From: Candidatus Uhrbacteria bacterium RIFOXYB12_FULL_58_10
GTDB taxonomy: Bacteria; Patescibacteriota; Patescibacteriia; UBA9934; GWF2-40-263
Length of the DNA stretch: 37,970 bases
Reading direction: 5' to 3'
NCBI GenBank assembly: GCA_943357025.1
Contig: CALRGA010000005.1
Coordinates: forward strand, 1 to 37,970
The notes below the pieces were generated by a model. It saw only the letters and a program-made list of their open reading frames with translations. It did not search any database and was not told where the DNA came from. Positions 1-6,726 of the stretch are shown here, one piece after another. Numbering within the stretch: position 1 is the stretch's first letter; the number at the start of each line of letters is the position of its first letter. The translations under genes and the position numbers were made by a program.

Positions 1-127
1 TCGCGGCGTGTACGACACGCAGGGAGTCGCCGACCGTCGCAAGGGACGCTCGCTCTACGGCCAGAAGAAGCCGAAGGCCGGAGCGGCCGCGAAGGGAGCC
101 AAGGGTGGCAAGCCGGGCAAGAAATAA
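1..127 (+). CDS. rpsL: Ribosomal protein uS12, C-terminal part (cut by window edge)
   Basis: Only the last 41 codons are present; the reading frame enters at base 2 and ends in TAA at 125-127. The residues RGVYDTQGVADRRKGRSLYG match the conserved end of bacterial S12 (RGALDTxGVxDRxxGRSKYG). They are followed by a Lys/Ala/Gly-rich tail of about 20 residues, longer than in many bacteria. S12 sits in the decoding centre of the 30S subunit. The order rpsL-rpsG-fusA that follows is the classical str operon, which supports the call. The frame is too short to appear as a full ORF. The identification is secure; start and promoter lie outside the window. Confidence 0.93.
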   Translation, partial: RGVYDTQGVADRRKGRSLYGQKKPKAGAAAKGAKGGKPGKK

Positions 128-137
128 ATTTAATCAC

Positions 138-187
138 GTCTCCGACGGAGTACTCCCCACGCAGGGAGGAAGGTGCCGGTCGGAGAC
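138..187 (+). promoter_or_regulatory. Nested stem-loop in the rpsL-rpsG spacer, candidate S7 operator
   Basis: The 75-base spacer between rpsL and rpsG folds into an outer 9-bp perfect stem, GTCTCCGAC (138-146) with GTCGGAGAC (179-187), around an inner stem CTCCC (153-157) with GGGAG (164-168). A purine-rich GGAGGA (165-170) lies in the inner 3' arm. In E. coli the rpsL-rpsG spacer is the site where S7 represses its own translation; a similar role here is inference from position and fold only. Confidence 0.5.
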
Positions 188-202
188 ATTTTCTCTAAAC
201 AT

Positions 203-670
203 ATGCGCGGAAAACAAGCGGTGCGACGTCAGATTACCCCGGACCCGAAGTTTAACAACGAGAACGTGGCCCGCTTCACCAACCTGGTGATGCACGACGG
301 CAAGAAGAGCACCGCCATGCGCGTGATCTACGATTGCTTCGACATCATGGAGAAGAAAACGTCGTCGAGCCCGGTGGAGACCTTCGAGAACGCGCTCAAG
401 AACGTCATGCCGACGCTTGAGGTGAAGAGCAAACGCGTGGGAGGAGCCAACTACCAGGTTCCGATGCCGGTTCGCGGCGAGCGCCGCTTCATGCTGGCCG
501 CCCGCTGGATTCTCATTGCCACGCGCGCCAAAAAGGGCCGCCCGATGGCGCAGAAGCTTGCCGACGAGCTCATCGCCGCCTCGAAGAACGAGGGCGACGC
601 CGTCAAGAAGAAGGCTGACGTACAGCGCATGGCCGAGGCCAACCGCGCGTTCGCTCACTTTGCCCGCTAG
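203..670 (+). CDS. rpsG: Ribosomal protein uS7
   Basis: S7 nucleates assembly of the 30S head and contacts the E-site tRNA. Starting at ATG 203 gives 155 residues, the usual S7 length, and the N-terminus MRGKQAVRRQITPDPKFNN fits the family pattern (MxRxxxxxxRxxxPDxKYxx). The frame is open further up to a GTG at 173, but that start would add ten residues not seen in S7 and would lie inside the spacer hairpin, so 203 is preferred. The conserved VGGANYQVPxxV-type segment and an Arg-rich C-terminal helix are present. ATG 203 is preceded by T (catATG) and by no Shine-Dalgarno sequence. fusA follows six bases after the stop. Confidence 0.95.
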   Translation: MRGKQAVRRQITPDPKFNNENVARFTNLVMHDGKKSTAMRVIYDCFDIMEKKTSSSPVETFENALKNVMPTLEVKSKRVGGANYQVPMPVRGERRFMLAARWILIATRAKKGRPMAQKLADELIAASKNEGDAVKKKADVQRMAEANRAFAHFAR

Positions 671-676
671 ACCCCT

Positions 677-2776
677 ATGCCCCGACAATACCCACTTGAA
701 AAAACACGCAACTTCGGAATCATCGCGCACATCGACGCCGGAAAGACCACGGTTTCCGAGCGCGTGCTGTTCTACACGGGCCGCTCGCACAAGATCGGCG
801 AGGTGCACGAGGGAGCCGCCGTCATGGACTGGATGGAACAGGAGCGCGAGCGCGGCATCACCATCACGGCCGCCGCCACCACCTGCTTCTGGAAGGACCA
901 CTGCATGAACCTCATCGACACCCCGGGACACATCGACTTCACCGTGGAGGTGAAGCGCTCCCTTCGCGTGCTTGACGGCGCGTGCGTCATCTTTGACGGC
1001 GTTGCCGGAGTGGAGCCGCAGTCCGAGACCAACTGGCGCTATGCCGACGACTACAACGTGCCGCGCCTCTGCTTCATCAACAAGCTCGACCGCACGGGCG
1101 CCGACTTCTACAAGGACCTGAAGTCGATCGCCGACCGCCTCACCAAGAAGGCGTACCCGCTCCAGCTTCCGATCGGAACAGAGGCCGATTTCGTCGGCGT
1201 CGTGGACCTTCTGAAGATGAAGGCGTTCTACTACCGCGACGACCAGGGCAAGGTCATCGACGAGCTCGAGATTCCGGAGGACATGAAGGCGATCTCGGCC
1301 GAGTATCACGGCAAGCTCATCGAGGCCATCTGCGCCTCCGATGACGCGCTCATGGCCATGTACCTCGCCGGCGAGGAGCCTGGCATCGACGCGCTCAAGG
1401 TCGCGCTGCGCAAGGCCACGATCAAGGTGGAAATCATCCCGGTGCTGTGCGGATCCGCGCTCAAGAACAAGGGCGTGCAGTTCATGCTCGACGCCATCAT
1501 CGACTATCTCCCAAGCCCGCTCGACATCCCGTCGGTCGTCGCGTACAACCCCGACAACCTCGAGGAGCGCGTCGAGCGCCTCACCTCCGACACCGCCCCG
1601 TTCTCCGCCCTCGCGTTCAAGATCGCCGCCGACCCGTTCGTGGGCAAGCTCGCCTTCTTCCGCGTGTACTCGGGTTCGGTGAAGGCTGGATCGTACGTGC
1701 TCAACCCGCTGAACGGCGAGCGCGAGCGCATCAGCCGCATCGTCCGCCTCCACGCCAACAAGCGCGAGGAAATTGACGAGGTGTTCGCCGGAGAGATTGC
1801 CGCGGCCGTGGGACTCAAGTCCACGTTCACGGGCCACACGCTCTGCGACGAGAACAACCCGGTGATCCTCGAGGCCATCGTGTTCCCGGAGCCGGTCATC
1901 TCCATCGCCATCGAACCGAAGACGAAGGTCGACCAGGAAAAGATGGGAACGGCCCTTCAGCGACTTGCCGAAGAGGATCCGACCTTCCGCGTCCGCACCG
2001 ACGACGAGACCAACCAGGTCATCATCTCCGGCATGGGCGAGCTTCACCTCGACATCATCGTCGACCGCATGCGCCGCGAGTACAAGGTGGAGGCCAACGT
2101 GGGCGCCCCGCAGGTCTCGTACCGCGAGACGATCAAGGCCGACATGGCCGAGGGAGAAGGAAAGTACATCAAGCAGACGGGAGGCCGCGGACAGTACGGC
2201 CACGCCTGCATCCGCCTCGAGAAGAACGAGGCCAACAAGGGCTACGAGTTCGAGGAGGAGATCAAGGGCGGCTCGGTGCCGCGCGAATTCTGGAACGCGA
2301 TCGACAAGGGAGCGCACGAGGCCGCCGACCGCGGCGTGCTCGCCGGCTACCCGGTGCTCGACGTGAAGGTGACGCTGACCGACGGCTCGTTCCACGACGT
2401 GGACTCCAACGAGGCGGCGTTCAAAATTGCCGGCTCCATGGCGTTCCAGGACGCGGCCCGCAAGGCCGGCCTGATCCTGCTCGAGCCGATGATGAGCGTG
2501 GAGGTCGTCATGCCGGAGGAGTACATGGGAACCATCGTGGGCGACCTGAACTCCAAGCGCGGACAGATCCAGGAGATGACCGAGCGCTCCGGCGTCAAGG
2601 TCATCACCGCCTTCGTCCCGCTCGCCGAGCTGTTCGGCTACGCGACGCAGTTGCGCTCCATCTCGCAGGGCCGCGGGTCCTACTCGATGCAGTTCGACCA
2701 CTACGAGGAGGTCCCGAGCAACGTCTCGAAGGAAATCATCGAGAAGCGTTCCGGAATGAACCGCCGCGTAACATAA
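677..2776 (+). CDS. fusA: Elongation factor G
   Basis: Translocation GTPase of protein synthesis, 699 residues, full family length. The G-domain motifs are intact: P-loop AHIDAGKT (residues 17-24), switch II DTPGH, and NKLD for guanine recognition. Domain II follows, then domains III-V with the conserved GMGELHLDI segment and a C-terminal RSGMNRRVT-like end. It is the third gene of the str operon, six bases after rpsG, and starts at cctATG without a Shine-Dalgarno sequence. tuf is not adjacent; it lies 6.5 kb downstream in front of rpsJ. A strong hairpin terminator begins nine bases after the stop, so the operon ends here. Confidence 0.98.
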   Translation: MPRQYPLEKTRNFGIIAHIDAGKTTVSERVLFYTGRSHKIGEVHEGAAVMDWMEQERERGITITAAATTCFWKDHCMNLIDTPGHIDFTVEVKRSLRVLDGACVIFDGVAGVEPQSETNWRYADDYNVPRLCFINKLDRTGADFYKDLKSIADRLTKKAYPLQLPIGTEADFVGVVDLLKMKAFYYRDDQGKVIDELEIPEDMKAISAEYHGKLIEAICASDDALMAMYLAGEEPGIDALKVALRKATIKVEIIPVLCGSALKNKGVQFMLDAIIDYLPSPLDIPSVVAYNPDNLEERVERLTSDTAPFSALAFKIAADPFVGKLAFFRVYSGSVKAGSYVLNPLNGERERISRIVRLHANKREEIDEVFAGEIAAAVGLKSTFTGHTLCDENNPVILEAIVFPEPVISIAIEPKTKVDQEKMGTALQRLAEEDPTFRVRTDDETNQVIISGMGELHLDIIVDRMRREYKVEANVGAPQVSYRETIKADMAEGEGKYIKQTGGRGQYGHACIRLEKNEANKGYEFEEEIKGGSVPREFWNAIDKGAHEAADRGVLAGYPVLDVKVTLTDGSFHDVDSNEAAFKIAGSMAFQDAARKAGLILLEPMMSVEVVMPEEYMGTIVGDLNSKRGQIQEMTERSGVKVITAFVPLAELFGYATQLRSISQGRGSYSMQFDHYEEVPSNVSKEIIEKRSGMNRRVT

Positions 2777-2785
2777 GACGAATTA

Positions 2786-2818
2786 AAAACGACCCCGACG
2801 TTACGTCGGGGTCGTTTT
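2786..2818. terminator. Bidirectional terminator between fusA and the opposing methyltransferase
   Basis: A perfect 15-bp stem (2786-2800 with 2804-2818) is closed by a three-base loop TTA (2801-2803), with A-run and T-run ends in both directions. It can stop fusA transcripts on the plus strand and methyltransferase transcripts on the minus strand. The loop TTA is the minus-strand stop codon TAA, so one arm of the terminator encodes the last residues of the methyltransferase. Confidence 0.93.
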
Positions 2819-3349
2819 AACGTAGACATGAATCCTCCCGTGCTCCTCGCTTGGCTTCCAGTTCTCGAAACGGAAGTCGTTCGAGACGATGCGCGCGCCG
2901 GGTGGAAGTTCTTCCTGTAATTTGGTCTCGAGCTTTCGCATCGCGTACGGGACCTGGTACAGGAAGACGACCGTGCGGTCCGAGACGTTCGTTTTCCAGA
3001 ACGATTCCTTAACGAACCGCGCGTTCTTGAGGCCGAGGCGGTTGGAGGATCGTTGCGACAGCCTCACGAGCGCGCCGTTGATCTCGACGCCGAGCGCGTC
3101 GGCCACGCCTGCCTCGGCGGCGGCGATCACGATGCGGCCGTCGCCGGAGCCGAGGTCGGTTACCTTGTCCGAGGCGACGAGCTTGGCGATGCGGATCATC
3201 TCGTCGACGTGCGCGTTCTGCGTGGGAACGTACGGGCCGCCGAAGTGGACGAGGGGGATGAGGAGCTGGACGACCCACCAGAATCCGAGGACGTTGATGA
3301 TGAGCAGGACGGCGAGGATGACAGAAAGGACGACGGTGATATAATCCAT
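2801..3349 (-). CDS. Membrane-anchored SAM-dependent methyltransferase, FAM173-like
   Basis: A 182-residue protein with one N-terminal membrane helix (about residues 4-35) and a class I methyltransferase domain. SAM-binding motif I is DLGSGDGR (65-72), followed by an acidic position in GVEIN. The PYVPT motif (39-43) just before the domain, and the order membrane helix-PxVPT-DLGSGDGR, recall the FAM173 family, whose mitochondrial members methylate lysines of ATP synthase subunit c and the ADP/ATP carrier. The substrate here is unknown; a membrane protein would be reasonable. The start codon is only five bases from that of the divergent kinase, and the stop lies in a terminator loop. Methyltransferase call firm, family assignment moderate. 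Confidence 0.72.
   Translation of the reverse strand: MDYITVVLSVILAVLLIINVLGFWWVVQLLIPLVHFGGPYVPTQNAHVDEMIRIAKLVASDKVTDLGSGDGRIVIAAAEAGVADALGVEINGALVRLSQRSSNRLGLKNARFVKESFWKTNVSDRTVVFLYQVPYAMRKLETKLQEELPPGARIVSNDFRFENWKPSEEHGRIHVYVKTTPT
3318..3345 (+). promoter_or_regulatory. Sigma-70-type promoter of the kinase gene, leaderless
   Basis: ATGACA (3318-3323, one mismatch to TTGACA), a 16-base spacer and a perfect TATAAT (3340-3345). The predicted start of transcription, about 3352, is three bases before ATG 3355, so the mRNA would have almost no leader. The promoter lies inside the 5' end of the divergent methyltransferase gene. Confidence 0.7.
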
Positions 3350-3354
3350 ACACT

Positions 3355-4368
3355 ATGATTCCACAAGACATTATCGACGCGTACGATTTCGGGACGATCA
3401 AGTCCGTGAAGCCGATCTCGGTCGGTTTGATTCATCAAACATACCAGATTTTAGCGAAAAACGGAACGTTCATCGCGCAGCGGCTGCATCCGGTGCTGGC
3501 GTCCGCGGCGATTGGGAAGGACTTTTTTGTCGTCACGACGTTTCTGAACGACAAGGGGTTTCCGGCGCCGAAGACGGTCGTCACGAAGAAGCTCCAGGTG
3601 CTTGCCAAGGACAAGGAGGGAAGGGTCTGGCGCGTACAGACGTTTTTGCCGGGCACGACGTTCACCGCGGTTCGCGACGCGAAGATGGCACGCGAGGCCG
3701 GGGCGATGTTCGGGCGGGTGCATAAGACGTTGGCGGGACTGAAGTACGAGTTCAAGTCGAAAAAGATCCTGCATGAAACGGAAAAGATTTTTGCGACGTT
3801 CGTGAAGGTCGTCAAGAAAAACTGGAAGAACCCGCTGCTCGACGACGTCGCAGAGGACGTCGCGTTCCTTGCGAACGAAATGCACAATGTTCTGCTGCCC
3901 GCGTCGCTGCCGTTGCGCGCGATCCACGGCGACCCGAAGATCTCGAACCTGCTGTACGACGAGAAGGGCCGCGCATCCGGCGTCGTCGACCTCGACACGT
4001 GCAATCGACGACCGTTGCTCGTCGAGACCGGCGACATGTTCCGGTCGTGGTGCGGCATGCAGGAGGACGACGCGAAGAACGTGTTTCGATTGGACATTTT
4101 TAAAGCGGGTTGGAATGGATACGCCAAGGCTGCCGACGGATTTATCTCGGCCCGGGAGAGAAAGCTCGTCCCAAAGTCCGTCGCCACGATCACGCTCGAG
4201 CTCGCCTCGCGCTTTCTCGCGGACTACTTCGAGGACAACTACTTCGGCTGGGACGAATCGCGCTATCCGTCGCGCCGCGCGCACAATCTTGCCAGGGCGC
4301 GGGGGCAGCTGGCGTTGTATCGCGACATTCAAAAGAAGAAAAAGAAGATGGAAGCGATCGTCGCGTAG
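3355..4368 (+). CDS. APH/choline-kinase-fold small-molecule kinase, NahK-like
   Basis: A 337-residue kinase of the aminoglycoside-phosphotransferase fold. The catalytic loop HGDPKISN (H191, D193, N198) and the metal-binding DLD (D212, D214) are present. The N-terminal segment SVGLIHQTYQI followed by QRLHP resembles N-acetylhexosamine 1-kinases more than drug-modifying enzymes, so a sugar kinase feeding salvage or envelope sugar nucleotides is more likely than resistance. This is inferred from motif style only. ATG 3355 is preceded by T and sits ten bases after a TATAAT box. No terminator is evident behind it; a promoter for the next gene begins about twelve bases after the stop. Fold certain, substrate unknown. 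Confidence 0.72.
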   Translation: MIPQDIIDAYDFGTIKSVKPISVGLIHQTYQILAKNGTFIAQRLHPVLASAAIGKDFFVVTTFLNDKGFPAPKTVVTKKLQVLAKDKEGRVWRVQTFLPGTTFTAVRDAKMAREAGAMFGRVHKTLAGLKYEFKSKKILHETEKIFATFVKVVKKNWKNPLLDDVAEDVAFLANEMHNVLLPASLPLRAIHGDPKISNLLYDEKGRASGVVDLDTCNRRPLLVETGDMFRSWCGMQEDDAKNVFRLDIFKAGWNGYAKAADGFISARERKLVPKSVATITLELASRFLADYFEDNYFGWDESRYPSRRAHNLARARGQLALYRDIQKKKKKMEAIVA

Positions 4369-4379
4369 ATCCTGCTGCG

Positions 4380-4408
4380 TTGACAAATATCGTCGGTTCG
4401 CGTAGGAT
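4380..4408 (+). promoter_or_regulatory. Promoter of the TrpF-like gene
   Basis: Perfect TTGACA (4380-4385), 17-base spacer, TAGGAT (4403-4408, four of six). Transcription would start near 4415, inside the first possible ATG (4411), which favours the second ATG at 4429 as the true start. Confidence 0.6.
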
Positions 4409-4428
4409 CCATGTTCGTTGGGGAATTC

Positions 4429-5199
4429 ATGGAACGACCTTCTTTTATCGGACTGATGGGGATACAGCGTCCCGAGGAGCGCGGGGAATTGTCCCGGCTC
4501 GCGCCTATGTTCGCGGATCGTCCGCACCGCCTGCTGCTTGGGACATACGCGGATTGGAAGACGCTGCACGGCGCGGCAAGCCGGCCGTTCCTGCCGTCGC
4601 GCGGTACGCTTGGCGCGATCTGCGAAACGGGCGGCGACACGGACGTTGCCGTGCACTTCACGCCGACGCCGGAACGATCGCTTGCGGAGCAGATGTACGA
4701 CCTGATGTCGTCCTGTCCGACCGTCTCCGTGCTGATCCTTCACGCCGTCTGGCCGAAACGCGACACGCTCGCGCGTTTCAAGGGACAATGGCCGAACACC
4801 CGCCTCGTGCTGTGGGTTTCGGAGGAATGTTTCATGGATCTCTCCGAGAGCACGTCGCGCGTGGCCCGTCGCGTGGCCGAGTACGCCAAAATTGGCGTCG
4901 TCGATTCCGTGATGTTCGACCTGGCATCGGGAAGCGGCGCGCCCATCGATAACGCGCGGGCCGTCATGACGCTGCGCCTGCTGCGACAGGCGGGCGTCAA
5001 CCTCCCGTTCGGCCTCGCCGGCGGACTTTCAACGGAACGGTTCGACGCCGGGTTCACGCGCGTCGTCCGCGAGTTCAACCCGCTCTCGCTCGTGGCCTCC
5101 CGCCACCTCCGCCACGACGGACGCATCGATTCGATTCTCGCCAGACAATTTGTCGAGCGTGCCCTGCTCGCCTCGTCCGCCCCCGCTTTCCAGACCTGA
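4429..5199 (+). CDS. TrpF-like (phosphoribosylanthranilate isomerase-like) TIM-barrel protein
   Basis: About 256 residues, identity uncertain. The C-terminal half carries VDSVMFDLASGSGAP followed about 30 residues later by FGLAGGLS (194-201). This pattern recalls the beta6/beta7 phosphate-binding loops of TrpF, where LD(S)xSGGxG and LAGGLxPxNV occur. The first half is poorly conserved and I do not see the usual catalytic Cys and Asp of TrpF with confidence. No other tryptophan gene is nearby, so a repurposed barrel is possible. I chose ATG 4429 over 4411 because the promoter places the transcription start at about 4415; a GGGG stretch eight bases upstream may aid initiation. The TGA stop lies in the loop of the terminator. 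Confidence 0.5.
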   Translation: MERPSFIGLMGIQRPEERGELSRLAPMFADRPHRLLLGTYADWKTLHGAASRPFLPSRGTLGAICETGGDTDVAVHFTPTPERSLAEQMYDLMSSCPTVSVLILHAVWPKRDTLARFKGQWPNTRLVLWVSEECFMDLSESTSRVARRVAEYAKIGVVDSVMFDLASGSGAPIDNARAVMTLRLLRQAGVNLPFGLAGGLSTERFDAGFTRVVREFNPLSLVASRHLRHDGRIDSILARQFVERALLASSAPAFQT

Positions 5200-5215
5200 T
5201 CGGTCTGGATTTTTT
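5190..5215 (+). terminator. Terminator of the TrpF-like gene
   Basis: Stem CCAGACC (5190-5196) with GGTCTGG (5202-5208), loop TGATC, then a run of six T. The gene's TGA stop (5197-5199) lies in the loop. Confidence 0.88.
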
Positions 5216-5220
5216 ATAGA

Positions 5221-5253
5221 AAATCGCCTCCCCGACAAGCGGTGAGGCGATTT
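5221..5253. terminator. Hairpin at the end of the candidate small RNA
   Basis: AAATCGCCTC (5221-5230) pairs with GAGGCGATTT (5244-5253), 10 bp with a 13-base loop. Short T tracts follow on both strands (TTTCTT on plus, TTTTCT on minus), so it may act in either direction. Confidence 0.65.
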
Positions 5254-5398
5254 CTTGTTGATTCAGAAGCTGAGAAGACCAGTTCAGGCTGTAATCAGTG
5301 TTACTAGATCCTGCGTGTTATCTTTCATCTTTCCTGTGACAATGTTCCTTTTGGGATACCTTTGAATCCTTGCCAGCGCTAGCTGTCTGGCCTCACAA
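5221..5398 (-). ncRNA. Candidate small structured RNA of unknown class
   Basis: No gene fits the 258-base gap 5200-5457, which is visibly richer in A and T than its neighbours. On the minus strand a promoter (TTGACG, 17 bases, TAGTAT) predicts a transcript from about 5398 to a hairpin with 10-bp arms at 5244-5253 and 5221-5230. Near its ends, TTCTTGT at the 5' side can pair with ACAAGAA just before the terminal hairpin, and CCAG with CTGG further in, so the RNA could close on itself as 6S-like RNAs do. It contains GCCAG...CTGGC. I cannot assign a known family, and transcription is not proven. Confidence 0.4.
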
Positions 5399-5404
5399 GA
5401 AGAA

Positions 5405-5433
5405 ATACTATCAGAGTTTGGCGTTTTCGTCAA
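5405..5433 (-). promoter_or_regulatory. Minus-strand promoter of the candidate small RNA
   Basis: Read on the minus strand: TTGACG (5433-5428), exactly 17 bases, TAGTAT (5410-5405). It lies downstream of the aminotransferase stop and points into the gene-free stretch. Confidence 0.55.
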
Positions 5434-5457
5434 GCGTTTTGGGGGTTGATTATATGT

Positions 5458-6639
5458 TTAATCGCTAAGATTAGCCATTCCGCAAGCCTTTTGAATGATC
5501 TCGGCTCCCTTGCGCGCGTCGGATTTCGTCAGATTTAGCATCGGGCTCAGGAACAGCGTCTTCAAATCCGTGAACTCGACCACCAGGCCGGCACGGTAGC
5601 ATTTCGCGGCGATGAGGACGACGATGGGGAGGCGAAATTCGATGGCGAGCGTCATGCCGATACCGCGGACGGCTTTGACCTTCTTCAGGGATTCGAGCGG
5701 CTTGAGGAGATCGAGGAGATACGCGCCGACCTCTGCCGCGTTTTCGGCGAGGTTGTCGCGGACGATGATCTCGACGTTCTTTTCGACGGCGGCGAGATCC
5801 TGGAATGCCCAGCCGAACGTTGGGTGCGACGGGATCCCACGCGCCTTTTTGAAGACGGATTCCGTGACCATCGTCGCGGCCATCGTCGCGTACCCTCCCG
5901 TAAACGACTTGCCGAGACAGAGAATGTCGGGCTCGATTCCCCAGAGCTCGGAACCGAAGAGTTTCCCGCATCGGCCCATGCAGGTGGCCACCTCGTCCAT
6001 GGCGAGGAGGACGCCGTATCGTCGGCAGAGCGACTGGACCGCCGGATAGAACGTCGGGGAGGGGATGAAGCATCCGGCGTTCGTCCACACCGGCTCGGAC
6101 AGGAATGCCGCCACGTCTCCGCGCGCGAACAGATCCTCGATCTCGCGGAGCGTCTCCGCCTCTTGCTTCGCGCTCTTCGGCATCCGGACTTTTGCGAACC
6201 CGTCGCACGGCGCGAGGACATTCCCGAACGCGTTTCCGACGCTTCCGGCGCCATACGTGTGGCCGTGGTACACCCCGTTGATCGTGACGATCACCGACTT
6301 CTTCGTCGCGGCCCGCGCGGCCTTGATGGCGAACTCGACCGCCTCGGACCCGGAGCAGGCGCGAAACACGCGATTGAGTTTTCCTGGCGCGAGCTCGATG
6401 AGGCGCGACGCGAATTTCTCATGGCGCTCCAGTCGAAACCACGGCGGGAGATGAAGCCCCTCGCGCGCCTGCGCCGAAATCGCCTCGGCCATCTCCCTGT
6501 TCTTCCACCCGACGGTCCCGACGCACCAGCCGGTTTGGAAGTCGAGGAACTTCCGACCTTTCCTGTCGAACAGATACGACCCGTTCCCGCGAACGAAGTT
6601 GACGGGGGCGGAGCCGTAGTCGGCGAGATGTTTTGACAT
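5458..6639 (-). CDS. Class III pyridoxal-phosphate aminotransferase
   Basis: A 393-residue fold-type I, class III aminotransferase (the ArgD/GabT/glutamate-1-semialdehyde aminomutase group). The cofactor Lys is K244 in LGKSFTGGY and the pyridine-binding Asp is D215 in MDEVATC. CSGSEAVEFAIKAAR near residue 95 forms the phosphate-binding helix. The N-terminus YGSAPVNFVRGNGSYLFDRKG is typical. No arginine, GABA or haem pathway genes are nearby, so the substrate is open. The start at 6639 has T at -1 and lies eight bases after a TATACT box on the minus strand. No terminator directly follows; the next hairpin is 200 bases away. Confidence 0.85.
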   Translation of the reverse strand: MSKHLADYGSAPVNFVRGNGSYLFDRKGRKFLDFQTGWCVGTVGWKNREMAEAISAQAREGLHLPPWFRLERHEKFASRLIELAPGKLNRVFRACSGSEAVEFAIKAARAATKKSVIVTINGVYHGHTYGAGSVGNAFGNVLAPCDGFAKVRMPKSAKQEAETLREIEDLFARGDVAAFLSEPVWTNAGCFIPSPTFYPAVQSLCRRYGVLLAMDEVATCMGRCGKLFGSELWGIEPDILCLGKSFTGGYATMAATMVTESVFKKARGIPSHPTFGWAFQDLAAVEKNVEIIVRDNLAENAAEVGAYLLDLLKPLESLKKVKAVRGIGMTLAIEFRLPIVVLIAAKCYRAGLVVEFTDLKTLFLSPMLNLTKSDARKGAEIIQKACGMANLSD

Positions 6640-6647
6640 ACGGTGGA

Positions 6648-6653
6648 AGTATA
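6648..6653 (-). promoter_or_regulatory. -10 box of the aminotransferase gene
   Basis: TATACT on the minus strand, eight bases before the start codon, predicting a leaderless mRNA. No convincing -35 box is seen at 16-18 bases. Confidence 0.55.
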
Positions 6654-6687
6654 GCAGATCGATTCTGGGGCGAGTAAGTATCCGTGA

Positions 6688-6700
6688 TACAATCTATAAG
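6688..6700 (+). promoter_or_regulatory. Candidate -10 boxes of the exported acidic protein gene
   Basis: TACAAT (6688-6693) and TATAAG (6695-6700) both occur before ATG 6727, without a clear -35. Which one is used cannot be told; the leader would be about 20-27 bases and shows no Shine-Dalgarno sequence. Confidence 0.4.
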
Positions 6701-6726
6701 TAAACGCAAACATTATTCTTATTCGT

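Noticed and set aside
173-202. GTG 173 as the start of rpsG, with GGAGG just upstream
   Set aside because: Spacing of three bases is too short, the codon lies in the spacer hairpin, and S7 homology starts at ATG 203.
134-2701. An 855-codon minus-strand open frame opposite rpsG and fusA
   Set aside because: Antisense shadow of highly conserved genes with G/C-rich third positions; its translation is low-complexity Arg/Leu/Val/His sequence.
3355-4368. An aminoglycoside resistance gene
   Set aside because: Only the kinase fold is shared; the N-terminal motifs look like sugar kinases and there is no mobile context.
5449-5454. TATAAT on the minus strand six bases after the aminotransferase stop, as another promoter for the small RNA
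   Set aside because: No -35 and no TGn element; the TTGACG-17-TAGTAT pair further on is more convincing.
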